NCBI GenBank assembly: GCA_910586175.1 | Contig: CAJUIJ010000141.1 | Location: 1-6,586, forward strand | Direction of reading: 5' to 3' | Length of the DNA stretch: 6,586 nt | Source: an uncultured Muribaculaceae bacterium | GTDB taxonomy: Bacteria; Bacteroidota; Bacteroidia; Bacteroidales; Muribaculaceae | Shown: one piece after another, positions 1 through 5,900 of the stretch | How the letters are laid out: every line of letters starts with the position of its first letter | Position numbering within the stretch: position 1 is the first letter of the stretch | Made by a program: the position numbers and the translations under genes | Notes under the pieces: model-generated | Database searches by the model: none | What the model was told of the DNA's origin: nothing | The model's input: the letters and a program-made list of their open reading frames with translations, nothing else

Positions 1-2
1 CA

Positions 3-215
3 ATACGAGTTACCTGCACCTATGATGTATGGCTCGAAAGAGAAGTATCAGAGGATGTTTACAATCAGTTATGCGACCTCTATGACAATCACAACGGAGA
101 AATCAGTGACGGAGAGCTGCACCACTCAAAAGCTCTTGATTGGCTTGGAAGTAATATCTCTGAATCCGATGCTCTGAACTGGAGTTACAACATTGATGAA
201 CTGGAAGAAATATGA
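3..215 (+). CDS. Hypothetical small protein, 5' end outside window
   Basis: The frame beginning at base 3 is open from the window edge to a TGA at 213-215, giving 70 visible residues. No internal ATG gives a convincing start, so the gene probably begins upstream. The peptide reads RVTCTYDVWLEREVSEDVYN and continues acidic and rich in D, E and N, ending NIDELEEI. It looks like a small soluble globular protein with no signal peptide or membrane segment. I do not recognise a family. Its stop overlaps the ATG of the next gene by four bases (ATGA), the junction type that recurs through this block, which supports it as a real member of the same operon. Function unknown. Confidence 0.7.
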   Translation: MRVTCTYDVWLEREVSEDVYNQLCDLYDNHNGEISDGELHHSKALDWLGSNISESDALNWSYNIDELEEI

Positions 216-397
216 CCACCCCGATAATAGACCCCTCGACTCAAAAGGCAATTGACGATATTGAATATCTAAAGCGCAAGATAATGTGTGACTATTCAGG
301 TATACCAAAGGAAATATTTCTTTATAATCTTCCCAAGCGTACAAAACCTTCAAAATGGCAACGTTTCAAGGCTTGGATTAAAAGCAAATTAAAATGA
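212..397 (+). CDS. Hypothetical small protein with PIIDPST N-terminus
   Basis: A 61-residue protein whose ATG overlaps the previous stop (ATGA) and whose own stop overlaps the next ATG. It opens MTTPIIDPST. Residues 11-25 (QKAIDDIEYLKRKIM) look helical and the last 20 or so are strongly basic (KRTKPSKWQRFKAWIKSKLK), which could bind nucleic acid or an acidic partner. The PIIDPST motif at residues 4-10 recurs at exactly the same place in the following gene, so the two are partial paralogues or share an exchanged N-terminal module. There is no signal peptide; the hydrophobic spots are too short for a membrane segment. Function unknown; the position suggests a phage accessory gene. Confidence 0.7.
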   Translation: MTTPIIDPSTQKAIDDIEYLKRKIMCDYSGIPKEIFLYNLPKRTKPSKWQRFKAWIKSKLK

Positions 398-573
398 ATG
401 AACCGATTATCGACCCCTCGACCCTTTGCGAGGGACAGAGAGAAGCAATCAGAGAGCAATACAGCATCAATAAAAGTATCACTCCGAGTGAAATTCAAAA
501 TGCCTATCAGATTGGGATAGTACAAACATTTGAGTGGCTTTTCGGCAAGGACTTTTTTGAAAAAGGAGAATGA
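394..573 (+). CDS. Hypothetical 59-aa protein, PIIDPST head and LFG tail
   Basis: A 59-residue frame from the ATG at 394 (overlapping the previous TGA) to the TGA at 571-573. It reads MNEPIIDPSTLCEGQREAIR and ends FEWLFGKDFFEKGE. The head matches the previous protein (PIIDPST at residues 4-10). The C-terminus (YQIGIVQTFEWLFGKDFFEK) resembles the end of the 103-aa protein at 1331-1642 (LGYVLGLLHNLFGTELFEER), so the gene looks like a mosaic of two modules. Its last codons, AAA GGA GAA TGA, also serve as the ribosome binding site of the next gene. It is short, but the two shared motifs and the overlapping junction make it credible. I recall an LFGxxxF ending in many small Bacteroides phage proteins of unknown role. 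Function unknown. Confidence 0.72.
   Translation: MNEPIIDPSTLCEGQREAIREQYSINKSITPSEIQNAYQIGIVQTFEWLFGKDFFEKGE
562..571 (+). promoter_or_regulatory. Ribosome binding site for the gene at 575
   Basis: AAAGGAGAAT contains GGAG six bases before the ATG at 575. This decides the start of the 70-aa gene: an in-frame ATG at 530 has no such site and would overlap the upstream gene by 44 bases. The same ten bases recur at 776-785 before the next gene. Strong Shine-Dalgarno sites are uncommon in Bacteroidetes chromosomal genes. Confidence 0.6.
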
Positions 574-574
574 T

Positions 575-787
575 ATGGCATTTGTAGCAGTAGACAAGGA
601 CGGTAGCGAAAATCTATTTGACCAAGTTAAACCTTATCGTGACCGTTCTTTGGGTTGTTGGTTCCCATATTATGATAAAGATGGTGAAACTCATCCCTGG
701 ATTGAACTCCCCAAAGGCTCAATCCGCAAACTAATCGGCAGAGAGCTGACATGGTTGGATGAACCCGTAGAACTTAAAGGAGAATAA
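575..787 (+). CDS. Small LTWxDEP-domain hypothetical protein
   Basis: A 70-residue protein starting at the ATG at 575, one base after the preceding stop and behind a good GGAG site. It opens MAFVAVDKDG and ends ELTWLDEPVELKGE, with KPYRDR near residues 19-24, WIELPKGS at 42-49 and the LTWLDEP signature at 58-64. The same order of motifs (DKDG, KP-R, W, LP, LTWxDEP) occurs in the C-terminal half of the next protein, so they share a domain. I recall this domain from small proteins of Bacteroides prophages, where it has no known function. The aromatic, beta-strand-like spacing suggests a small globular beta-rich fold. No signal peptide is visible. The C-terminal KGE codons overlap the next gene's ribosome binding site. 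Confidence 0.78.
   Translation: MAFVAVDKDGSENLFDQVKPYRDRSLGCWFPYYDKDGETHPWIELPKGSIRKLIGRELTWLDEPVELKGE
776..785 (+). promoter_or_regulatory. Ribosome binding site for the gene at 790
   Basis: AAAGGAGAAT, identical to the site at 562-571, places GGAG seven bases before the ATG at 790. It is read at the same time as the C-terminal KGE of the upstream gene, so translation of the two genes is probably coupled. Confidence 0.55.
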
Positions 788-789
788 TT

Positions 790-1119
790 ATGAAAGCAAG
801 AGTAAAAGCAACCGGTGAGATAGTTGAAGTTGAAAAGAATGGATTTGGCAACATCTACTCAGCAGGTGATGGAAATCATTATTTCGGCACAGACCTTGAC
901 TTCAACCTTGACCCGCCCCATCCCGAAGCGACAATCAGCGGGTGGGTGTGCAGGGATAAGGATGGGACATTATGTCTCTATTATAAGAAACCCATGAGAG
1001 GCAAAGAAGAATGGTTCGGCAATTATGACCGTCAGCTTCCAGAAGACTCCTTCCCCTCCCTCACATGGCAGGACGAACCAATCGAAGTAGAAATAACAAT
1101 CAAACCGAAGAAACAATGA
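790..1119 (+). CDS. Two-module hypothetical protein with LTWxDEP domain
   Basis: A 109-residue protein starting two bases after the previous stop. Residues 1-39 (MKARVKATGEIVEV, then HYFGTDLDFN) look like a small beta-rich module that I recall at the N-terminus of many small Bacteroides phage proteins. Residues 47-100 (SGWVCRDKDGTLCLYYKKP to LTWQDEPIEV) match the motif order of the 70-aa protein just upstream, so the gene looks like a fusion of the MKARVKATGE module to an LTWxDEP domain. The last nine residues are basic (EITIKPKKQ). No catalytic motif, signal peptide or membrane segment is visible. Its TGA overlaps the next ATG. Molecular role unknown; a phage accessory protein is the likeliest context. 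Confidence 0.82.
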   Translation: MKARVKATGEIVEVEKNGFGNIYSAGDGNHYFGTDLDFNLDPPHPEATISGWVCRDKDGTLCLYYKKPMRGKEEWFGNYDRQLPEDSFPSLTWQDEPIEVEITIKPKKQ

Positions 1120-1334
1120 AAGATAAAGAATTTGAACTTTTCAAGTCAATACTCGACCAGATGCACAAGGCAGGGATGACTTATGAAAACGTAATAGCCC
1201 TCGCCAACAACATCATATTTGAAGTCTGGAAGCAAATGGGAGCAAGACGCGACTTTATTGATAAAATAGTCGGAGGTGTCACAAAGCCTTTAAGACAAGC
1301 AATGATAGAATATATAAACAAGCAATCCAAATGA
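1116..1334 (+). CDS. Hypothetical 72-aa helical protein
   Basis: A 72-residue protein from the ATG at 1116, which overlaps the preceding TGA as ATGA. An in-frame ATG at 1065 lies 50 bases inside the upstream gene and is less likely. The sequence begins MKDKEFELFKSILDQMHKAG and ends MIEYINKQSK. It looks almost wholly helical, with amphipathic stretches at about 4-18 and 25-50 and a GG turn near residue 50. It has no cysteine, no signal peptide and no known motif. Its stop overlaps the next start (ATGA). I do not recognise a family; the operon position argues for a small phage accessory protein. Confidence 0.7.
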   Translation: MKDKEFELFKSILDQMHKAGMTYENVIALANNIIFEVWKQMGARRDFIDKIVGGVTKPLRQAMIEYINKQSK

Positions 1335-1642
1335 TCGACCAAGAACTACAGCAGATTGCAAGAGAGCTTTCTAAAGAAGCATCGTCATATAGTCCCGTCA
1401 AAGTAGAGTCGCCCAAAGGTACATACTACGACTACTCTTATTTGATAGAAAAAGCGATAAAACGTATTCTCCGTACCCACTGCATCGTCAGCCGGGAGAA
1501 AGTGATAAGTGAAATAAAGGCTGCCCAAAATGAACTCAATCAACCATCGAAGCCAATGCTTAAATTCACACTTGGATATGTGCTTGGTCTATTGCATAAT
1601 CTCTTCGGTACAGAACTATTTGAGGAAAGGAGCGAGAAATGA
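1331..1642 (+). CDS. Hypothetical 103-aa protein with LFG tail motif
   Basis: A 103-residue protein with ATGA overlaps at both ends. The N-terminal 20 residues (MIDQELQQIARELSKEASSY) look helical. The middle contains RTHCIVSREKVISEIKAA (48-65), which I recall as a typical stretch in small Bacteroides prophage proteins, where HCIVSKEKV is common. The end (81-100, LGYVLGLLHNLFGTELFEER) resembles the end of the 59-aa protein at 394-573. The hydrophobic stretch around 79-92 is short and followed by charged residues, so I do not call it a membrane segment. The ribosome binding site of the HTH gene lies inside its last codons. Function unknown. Confidence 0.78.
   Translation: MIDQELQQIARELSKEASSYSPVKVESPKGTYYDYSYLIEKAIKRILRTHCIVSREKVISEIKAAQNELNQPSKPMLKFTLGYVLGLLHNLFGTELFEERSEK
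1626..1632 (+). promoter_or_regulatory. Ribosome binding site for the HTH gene
   Basis: The sequence AAAGGAG, with GGAG at 1629-1632, lies six bases before the ATG at 1639 and inside the last codons of the preceding gene. It supports the ATG at 1639 as the start of the HTH protein and coupling with the gene before it. Confidence 0.5.
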
Positions 1643-1926
1643 ATACAACCGCCCCGAGTAGCGCAAAAAAACTTGCCACGGCTGAATACCTATTAAAGAT
1701 AATTAAAGCCATCGGCATTACGCAATCGGCATTTGCCAAGCGTATAGGTGTGAGCCAACCCAACTTTACAGACATGCTCAAAGGAAGAAGGTCTTATCCG
1801 AAACACATCGTTTTGCGGATGGAGCAGGAATTTGGCATACCATTCAAGAAGTTTATGGCCATGGCTCTCAAAGAGAGTGTTTATGATTGGTACGAACAAA
1901 ACAAAAACAACAAAGACAATGAATAA
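1639..1926 (+). CDS. XRE-family helix-turn-helix DNA-binding protein
   Basis: A 95-residue protein with a Cro/C1-type (XRE, HTH_3-like) DNA-binding domain at about residues 16-70. GITQSAFAKRIGVSQPNFTD (26-45) shows the usual helix 2-turn-helix 3 pattern: TQ at the start of helix 2, A in the AFAKRIG segment, the VSQ turn and the recognition helix QPNFTDMLKG. Helix 4 and 5 positions follow (YPKHIVLRMEQEFGIP). The last 20 residues (VYDWYEQNKNNKDNE) are a polar tail. Such proteins are usually dimeric repressors or activators of phage or toxin-antitoxin operons. Here it sits inside an operon of accessory genes, not divergent from a partner, so it could control this operon or another phage promoter. 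Its stop overlaps the next gene by eight bases. The domain call is firm; the target is unknown. Confidence 0.9.
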   Translation: MNTTAPSSAKKLATAEYLLKIIKAIGITQSAFAKRIGVSQPNFTDMLKGRRSYPKHIVLRMEQEFGIPFKKFMAMALKESVYDWYEQNKNNKDNE

Positions 1927-2401
1927 AGAAGATTTTGTCTCGTATGAGATAGCGGTCAAGCTCAAGGAATTGGGTTTTGACTGGGAATGCTACGAGTTTT
2001 GGGACACCTCAATAAGTGATGAAGGCACACCCATCAAGATACGCAAGACCACGCAAGAACCAAGGACTTCCGTTATGTCGGAGCGCAATTCAATATTGGA
2101 ATCAATGGGCTGTGAGCTTATCACCGCGCCCACAATGGCCAAGGCTCAGAAGTGGCTGAGAGAAATTGTTGGTATCTATGTAGGTGTAAATACTGCAATC
2201 CAAATCCGCAAATGGCAGTTTTATCTTGACGATTTAAACCAACATATAAATCCGCATGACGCAGAGTTGTTGACTCGATGCCCTGAAGATATGCAGGATG
2301 AATACGACAAGGAATACTTCGACACCTACGAATCCGCGCTCTCAGCCGGAATAACCGCCGCACTCGAAATATTGACCGACCAAGCATCGGTAGGGGCGTG
2401 A
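1919..2401 (+). CDS. Bacteroides prophage-type hypothetical protein (APTxAxAQKWLRE family)
   Basis: A 160-residue protein. I choose the ATG at 1919, which overlaps the HTH gene's stop by eight bases; an earlier in-frame ATG at 1832 would overlap that gene by about 95 bases. It opens MNKEDFVSYEIAVKLKELGF (a helix followed by GFDWECYEFWDT). It has the signature APTMAKAQKWLRE at residues 70-82, a KWQFYLDDL strand around 98-106, and ends YESALSAGITAALEIL (137-152). I recall this arrangement in a very common family of uncharacterised Bacteroides phage and prophage proteins, normally ending soon after the ALEIL helix. The final residues (ASVGA) come from codons inside a palindromic repeat covering the stop, so the original C-terminus may have been altered by its insertion. 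Function unknown. Confidence 0.85.
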   Translation: MNKEDFVSYEIAVKLKELGFDWECYEFWDTSISDEGTPIKIRKTTQEPRTSVMSERNSILESMGCELITAPTMAKAQKWLREIVGIYVGVNTAIQIRKWQFYLDDLNQHINPHDAELLTRCPEDMQDEYDKEYFDTYESALSAGITAALEILTDQASVGA

Positions 2402-2419
2402 TTTATCACGCCCACCGAT
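2386..2419. repeat. Palindromic GTAGGGGCG-type repeat / hairpin
   Basis: The inner stem GGGCGTGAT (2394-2402) pairs perfectly with ATCACGCCC (2405-2413) around a TT loop. After a two-base bulge (AG, 2392-2393), ATCGGT (2386-2391) pairs with ACCGAT (2414-2419), so 15 base pairs form in 34 bases. The stop codon of the upstream gene (2399-2401) lies in the stem. There is no U-run after it, so it is not a standard intrinsic terminator, although it may stop or stabilise the transcript. The GTAGGGGCGT...ACGCCC form resembles short dispersed palindromes (REP/MITE-like) that I recall from Bacteroidetes and other phyla. The pairing is seen directly; the repeat-family assignment is from memory. Confidence 0.7.
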
Positions 2420-2447
2420 ATCACACGCCGACATCACCAAGAAATCC

Positions 2448-2505
2448 CCAAAACAAACTGCATAGCGGTTTTGGAGTAGTGAAAGCCCAAAGGGCAAACC
2501 AAAAC
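2448..2505 (+). promoter_or_regulatory. Competing short hairpins upstream of the AbrB-like gene
   Basis: GTTTTGG (2468-2474) can pair with CCAAAAC on either side: 2448-2454 upstream or 2499-2505 downstream. The two pairings exclude each other. A small GCCC-AAA-GGGC hairpin (2485-2495) sits inside the loop of the downstream pairing. Such an arrangement can act as an attenuator or RNA switch, but the stems are only 7 bp and chance is possible. The stretch 2402-2547 holds no convincing gene apart from this and a promoter-like box. Confidence 0.25.
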
Positions 2506-2533
2506 TTAAAGCCACCGACCAATCACTGCACAC

Positions 2534-2541
2534 TAATTTTG
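2534..2541 (+). promoter_or_regulatory. Candidate Bacteroidetes -7 promoter box
   Basis: TAATTTTG fits the Bacteroidetes sigma-ABfr -7 consensus TAnnTTTG. No good -33 TTTG lies at the expected 19-21 bases upstream; TTAA at 2506-2509 is the nearest AT-rich candidate and is slightly too far. It would place transcription initiation almost at the ATG at 2548, giving a leaderless or near-leaderless message. Sequence match seen; promoter activity is inference. Confidence 0.35.
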
Positions 2542-2547
2542 AAATTG

Positions 2548-2916
2548 ATGAAAAGCCTAATCCCAAGTTCAAGGAAACACGACCTCGTCTTCCACAGCGA
2601 CGGACGCATCGACATCTCTGCCAAAATAGCCAGAGTCCTCTCGCTCAATCCCGGCGACATAATCGGAATCTCAGAAGAGCAAGGCGAATGGTTCCTGCAC
2701 GTCAGGCTACGGGCAGGATGCTACTCCGGACGGCACGATGGAAAAGTATTCCCCACCGCCAGAGGGCGCGGCACATGGCGCACGCAATCCGTCAAGATGA
2801 CATCCGCAATCCTCAAAGCCTCCTCTTCTGCCGGACCGCTACGCCTGCCATGCGGCCAGCCGATAATACGCGACAACAATAAATACATAACAATAATACA
2901 CCACATAAAACTATGA
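2548..2916 (+). CDS. SpoVT/AbrB-like domain protein coupled to phage structural gene
   Basis: A 122-residue basic protein. The open frame extends up to 2398, but those extra 50 codons run through the palindrome and do not look coding, so I take the ATG at 2548. Residues 13-52 (VFHSDGRIDISAKIARVLSL, then NPGDIIGI and EWFLHV) follow the swapped-hairpin AbrB/SpoVT pattern: a strand, GRIxI, a helix ending at LxLxPGD, then paired strands. The C-terminal half (RHDGKVFPTARGRGTWRTQS, then LRLPCGQP) is rich in R and lacks acidic residues, consistent with nucleic-acid contact. I recall this two-part protein in Bacteroides genomes directly upstream of genes like the next one. AbrB-fold proteins are usually dimeric DNA-binding regulators. 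It could regulate late genes or serve as a small virion-associated DNA-binding protein. Its stop overlaps the next ATG. Confidence 0.75.
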   Translation: MKSLIPSSRKHDLVFHSDGRIDISAKIARVLSLNPGDIIGISEEQGEWFLHVRLRAGCYSGRHDGKVFPTARGRGTWRTQSVKMTSAILKASSSAGPLRLPCGQPIIRDNNKYITIIHHIKL

Positions 2917-5900
2917 CCACCGAAATAAAATACCTCGGAATGTCAACAGTCCCCTCCGACTACGACTCACCCGACGGCGAACTCCATCTCCCCATCAACA
3001 CCGTCCATGAAGACGGTGCCCTTCGACCTATCCTTTCCAACACCCCTCTATTCAATATCAGGCAGGGTACTCTCAGCACCCTGCACCATGTCCCTACCGG
3101 AGACCACTGCATATTCTCAGTCAACAAGCCGGATGGATCCATTGACCTGCACTGGACACCTATGCCGGACACATTCCCCGCCCCCGACTTCTCTCCATCC
3201 TCCACTAACCGCTTCGGAAACATACCCAACATCAGAGACCTCAAAATTATCGGCAACGTCATAGCAGTCGCCACTTCCCAAGGCATCCGTTATTTTCTGT
3301 GGGATAAAAACCATTACACCGACCTCGGCAACCGTCCGCCGCGACTTGATGTCCGCATCGACTTGCACACCGTCCCCTACGACTCCGACTCAAATTCCGA
3401 CGGCATTGACGATTCCGACAAGCTCAGATTCGACAAGGACGATATAATCCAAGGCACTGACATAATTAATGTCTACAACAACAACTCTATCCTCACACTC
3501 GGCGAAGAAAACAAGAAGAAGTTTGGAGATATACTCTTCGCCGAAGTCAACGCTTTCATAGCCTACCTCAACAAGCAAGGCAAATTCTGCTTCCCTTTCT
3601 TCATCAGGTTCTGCTACCGTCTATTCGACGGGTCTTGCTTCATGCACACATCCCCGCAGCTCGTCATCCCGAATTCCAACTGCGCCCCGGTTGTCATATT
3701 GCGAGGCTACAAGAAGGGGGCGAACGCCAACGTCTTGCTCCCGGGCACGGAGGTTTCCCTGAAACTCCAGCCATTTCCGGAGCATTGGAAGTCCATAGTC
3801 ACAAGCGTAGATGTGCTCATGTCCAAGCCTCTCGTCTCCTACTCTCCCGAGGATAAGTGCTTTATCAACGCTACCAAAGCCTCCGACACTGACCTCGCCA
3901 CATTCGCACACGGCATCGATGGAGGCACACCCTACTTCGTAGCTGACGAAATAGAAAACTACACCGACACCTCAACACGTGCTGATGTTCCTGACTCCGA
4001 CTTCTTCACGAAACCGTACAAGCTCCACATAAATGAAGGCAAAAAAAACATCACCAAGCAGCCACACATGCAATACATGTATGCCCATACGTTCGGTGTA
4101 CACAGTCACTTTAAACCTTGGTATGGCAAAAAGATAGTATGCAAACGAATAGATGCTGCCGATGCCCCTGAAAAGCTGAATCTCAACGATGAATACTCGA
4201 TTTACGACATCCGAGAAATCCCTGAAGGCACTTTAATCTTCACACGAGAAAGTGCCACAGACCTATATGAAGACCCCGGCAATCCCGGACATTACGCCTA
4301 TTTCTATATTGTGTCACTCAAGAACCAGGACGAAGATTTCAAGGAGACCCCGCATCTGATCGCACATTTCGAACGCACCGACAAAAAGTCCATATCCGAA
4401 GTCGTCCGCGACAACGCGGAGTTTTATCTCGTAAAGTCTATCCCCGTAGATGACCTTACACCGGAAAAGGCCGACTCCGAGGGCCTGATTACATGCCCCC
4501 TCGACTTCGGCAAGACTGCGTTCAACAACCTTTACACACAAGAGGCTGTGGCCGAGGATTACCGTTCAAACGACACATACATCCCAAAGAGGCTCAATGT
4601 ATACAACTCCAGGCTGAACATGGCTCCCGATGCCGTTTCCCTTTTTCACGGTCATTCTTTCTTCAATGTATTCTCTCCCGATACACCCACAGCGATTCCC
4701 GACTCCAACCGGGTCACGGAGCTACTTATTGAGGTCTCCGAAAATTCCACATCCAACATCCTCTCCACCAAGGTTCCCTACGATGCCTCAATTCCCACAG
4801 GATCTTCCAATCTCCGCAACTTCTCCACCGACACGTTAATATGGTTCTTCTATCCTAACACCAACGCAAAGTCCTTGCATATACGCACTGCTGATGGAGC
4901 TGTCCGAAAGGTTGCACTCGCCCCTCATCCTTTTCTCAGCGGTGCTTTTGCTTTCAATAATTTCAAGCCTCTCAATGCCGATGCTCCACTCCAAGGCAAC
5001 GCACCCTCTTCATCAAAAACCAATGTCCCCATATCCTCCTTGATAAAGGTCTCTCAAGTCAACAACCCCTTCGTCTTCAACGCAGCCGGCTCAATCGCCG
5101 TCGGCTCTGACGAGGTGCTCGACTTCGCCGCTGCCACCAAGGCTCTTTCGCAAGGGCAGTTCGGGCAGTTCCCTCTATATGTCTTCTGCACCGACGGCAT
5201 ATGGTCGCTCGAACTGGCTGCCGATGGCGGGTACACTGCTGTCAAGCCACTATCTCGCGATGTCCTCCTCGCCGGGTCTCATCCTCTGCAACTCGACTCT
5301 TCCGTACTGTTCGCTACGGCTCGCGGCATCATGCTTCTACAAGGCTCTGACTCCAGGTGCATCTCAGATTCAATCGCAGCACTGCAACCAACCGGCACCC
5401 AATCTCTTCCCTCCATAGCGAAACTGCATGAAATTACAGGAGTATACTGCTGCCAAAAACCGTTATCCCTATTGGAATTCCTTAACGGTTCAGACATGCT
5501 CTTCGACTACATACACCAACGCGTTATCATCTTCAACCACACGTACGACTACGCCTACATCTTCTCAATGAAGTCCGGCATGTGGTCGCTCATGCAGTCC
5601 GACCTGAGCTATGCCACCAATTCATATCCCGATGCAATGGCCGTAGACAAGTCCGGAAATCTCCTCAACCTATCTCTCGATTCCGGCGAACCGCTTCCCT
5701 CGCTTATAATAACCCGCCCCCTGAAGCTACAAGCCCCCGACATCCTGAAAACAATCCGGACTGTAATCCAGCGAGGCGACTTCCAACACGGGCATGTCCA
5801 ATCCGTACTTTGGGCAAGCCGTGACCTTCGTCACTGGCACCTCGTATGGTCAAGCCGTGACCACTACCTCCGTGGATTCAGCGGCTCTCCATACAAATAT

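Noticed and set aside
322..597. Minus-strand 91-aa frame
   Set aside because: It lies opposite two small plus-strand genes supported by overlapping junctions and shared protein motifs.
1832..1918. Earlier start for the 160-aa gene
   Set aside because: It would overlap the HTH gene by about 95 bases; the ATG at 1919 gives the overlapping junction typical of this operon and the expected N-terminus.
1639..2401. HTH gene plus following gene as a toxin-antitoxin pair
   Set aside because: The 160-aa partner resembles a common prophage hypothetical family and shows no RelE, HigB, HipA or similar toxin motif; the pair sits within a long operon, not as an isolated two-gene unit.
2398..2547. Upstream in-frame extension of the AbrB-like gene from a GTG at 2398
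   Set aside because: The extra 50 codons begin inside the palindrome, cross the hairpin region and have a low-complexity composition (many H, N, P, Q) unlike the conserved domain that starts at 2548.
2342..2572. Minus-strand open frame containing GGRDKSRPY
   Set aside because: This peptide is the reverse translation of the palindromic repeat; such strings are familiar as false gene calls over these repeats. It overlaps two better-supported plus-strand features.
2960..3911. Several minus-strand open frames opposite the large gene
   Set aside because: They are side products of the C-rich coding strand of the 1027-aa gene and show no domain pattern or start context.
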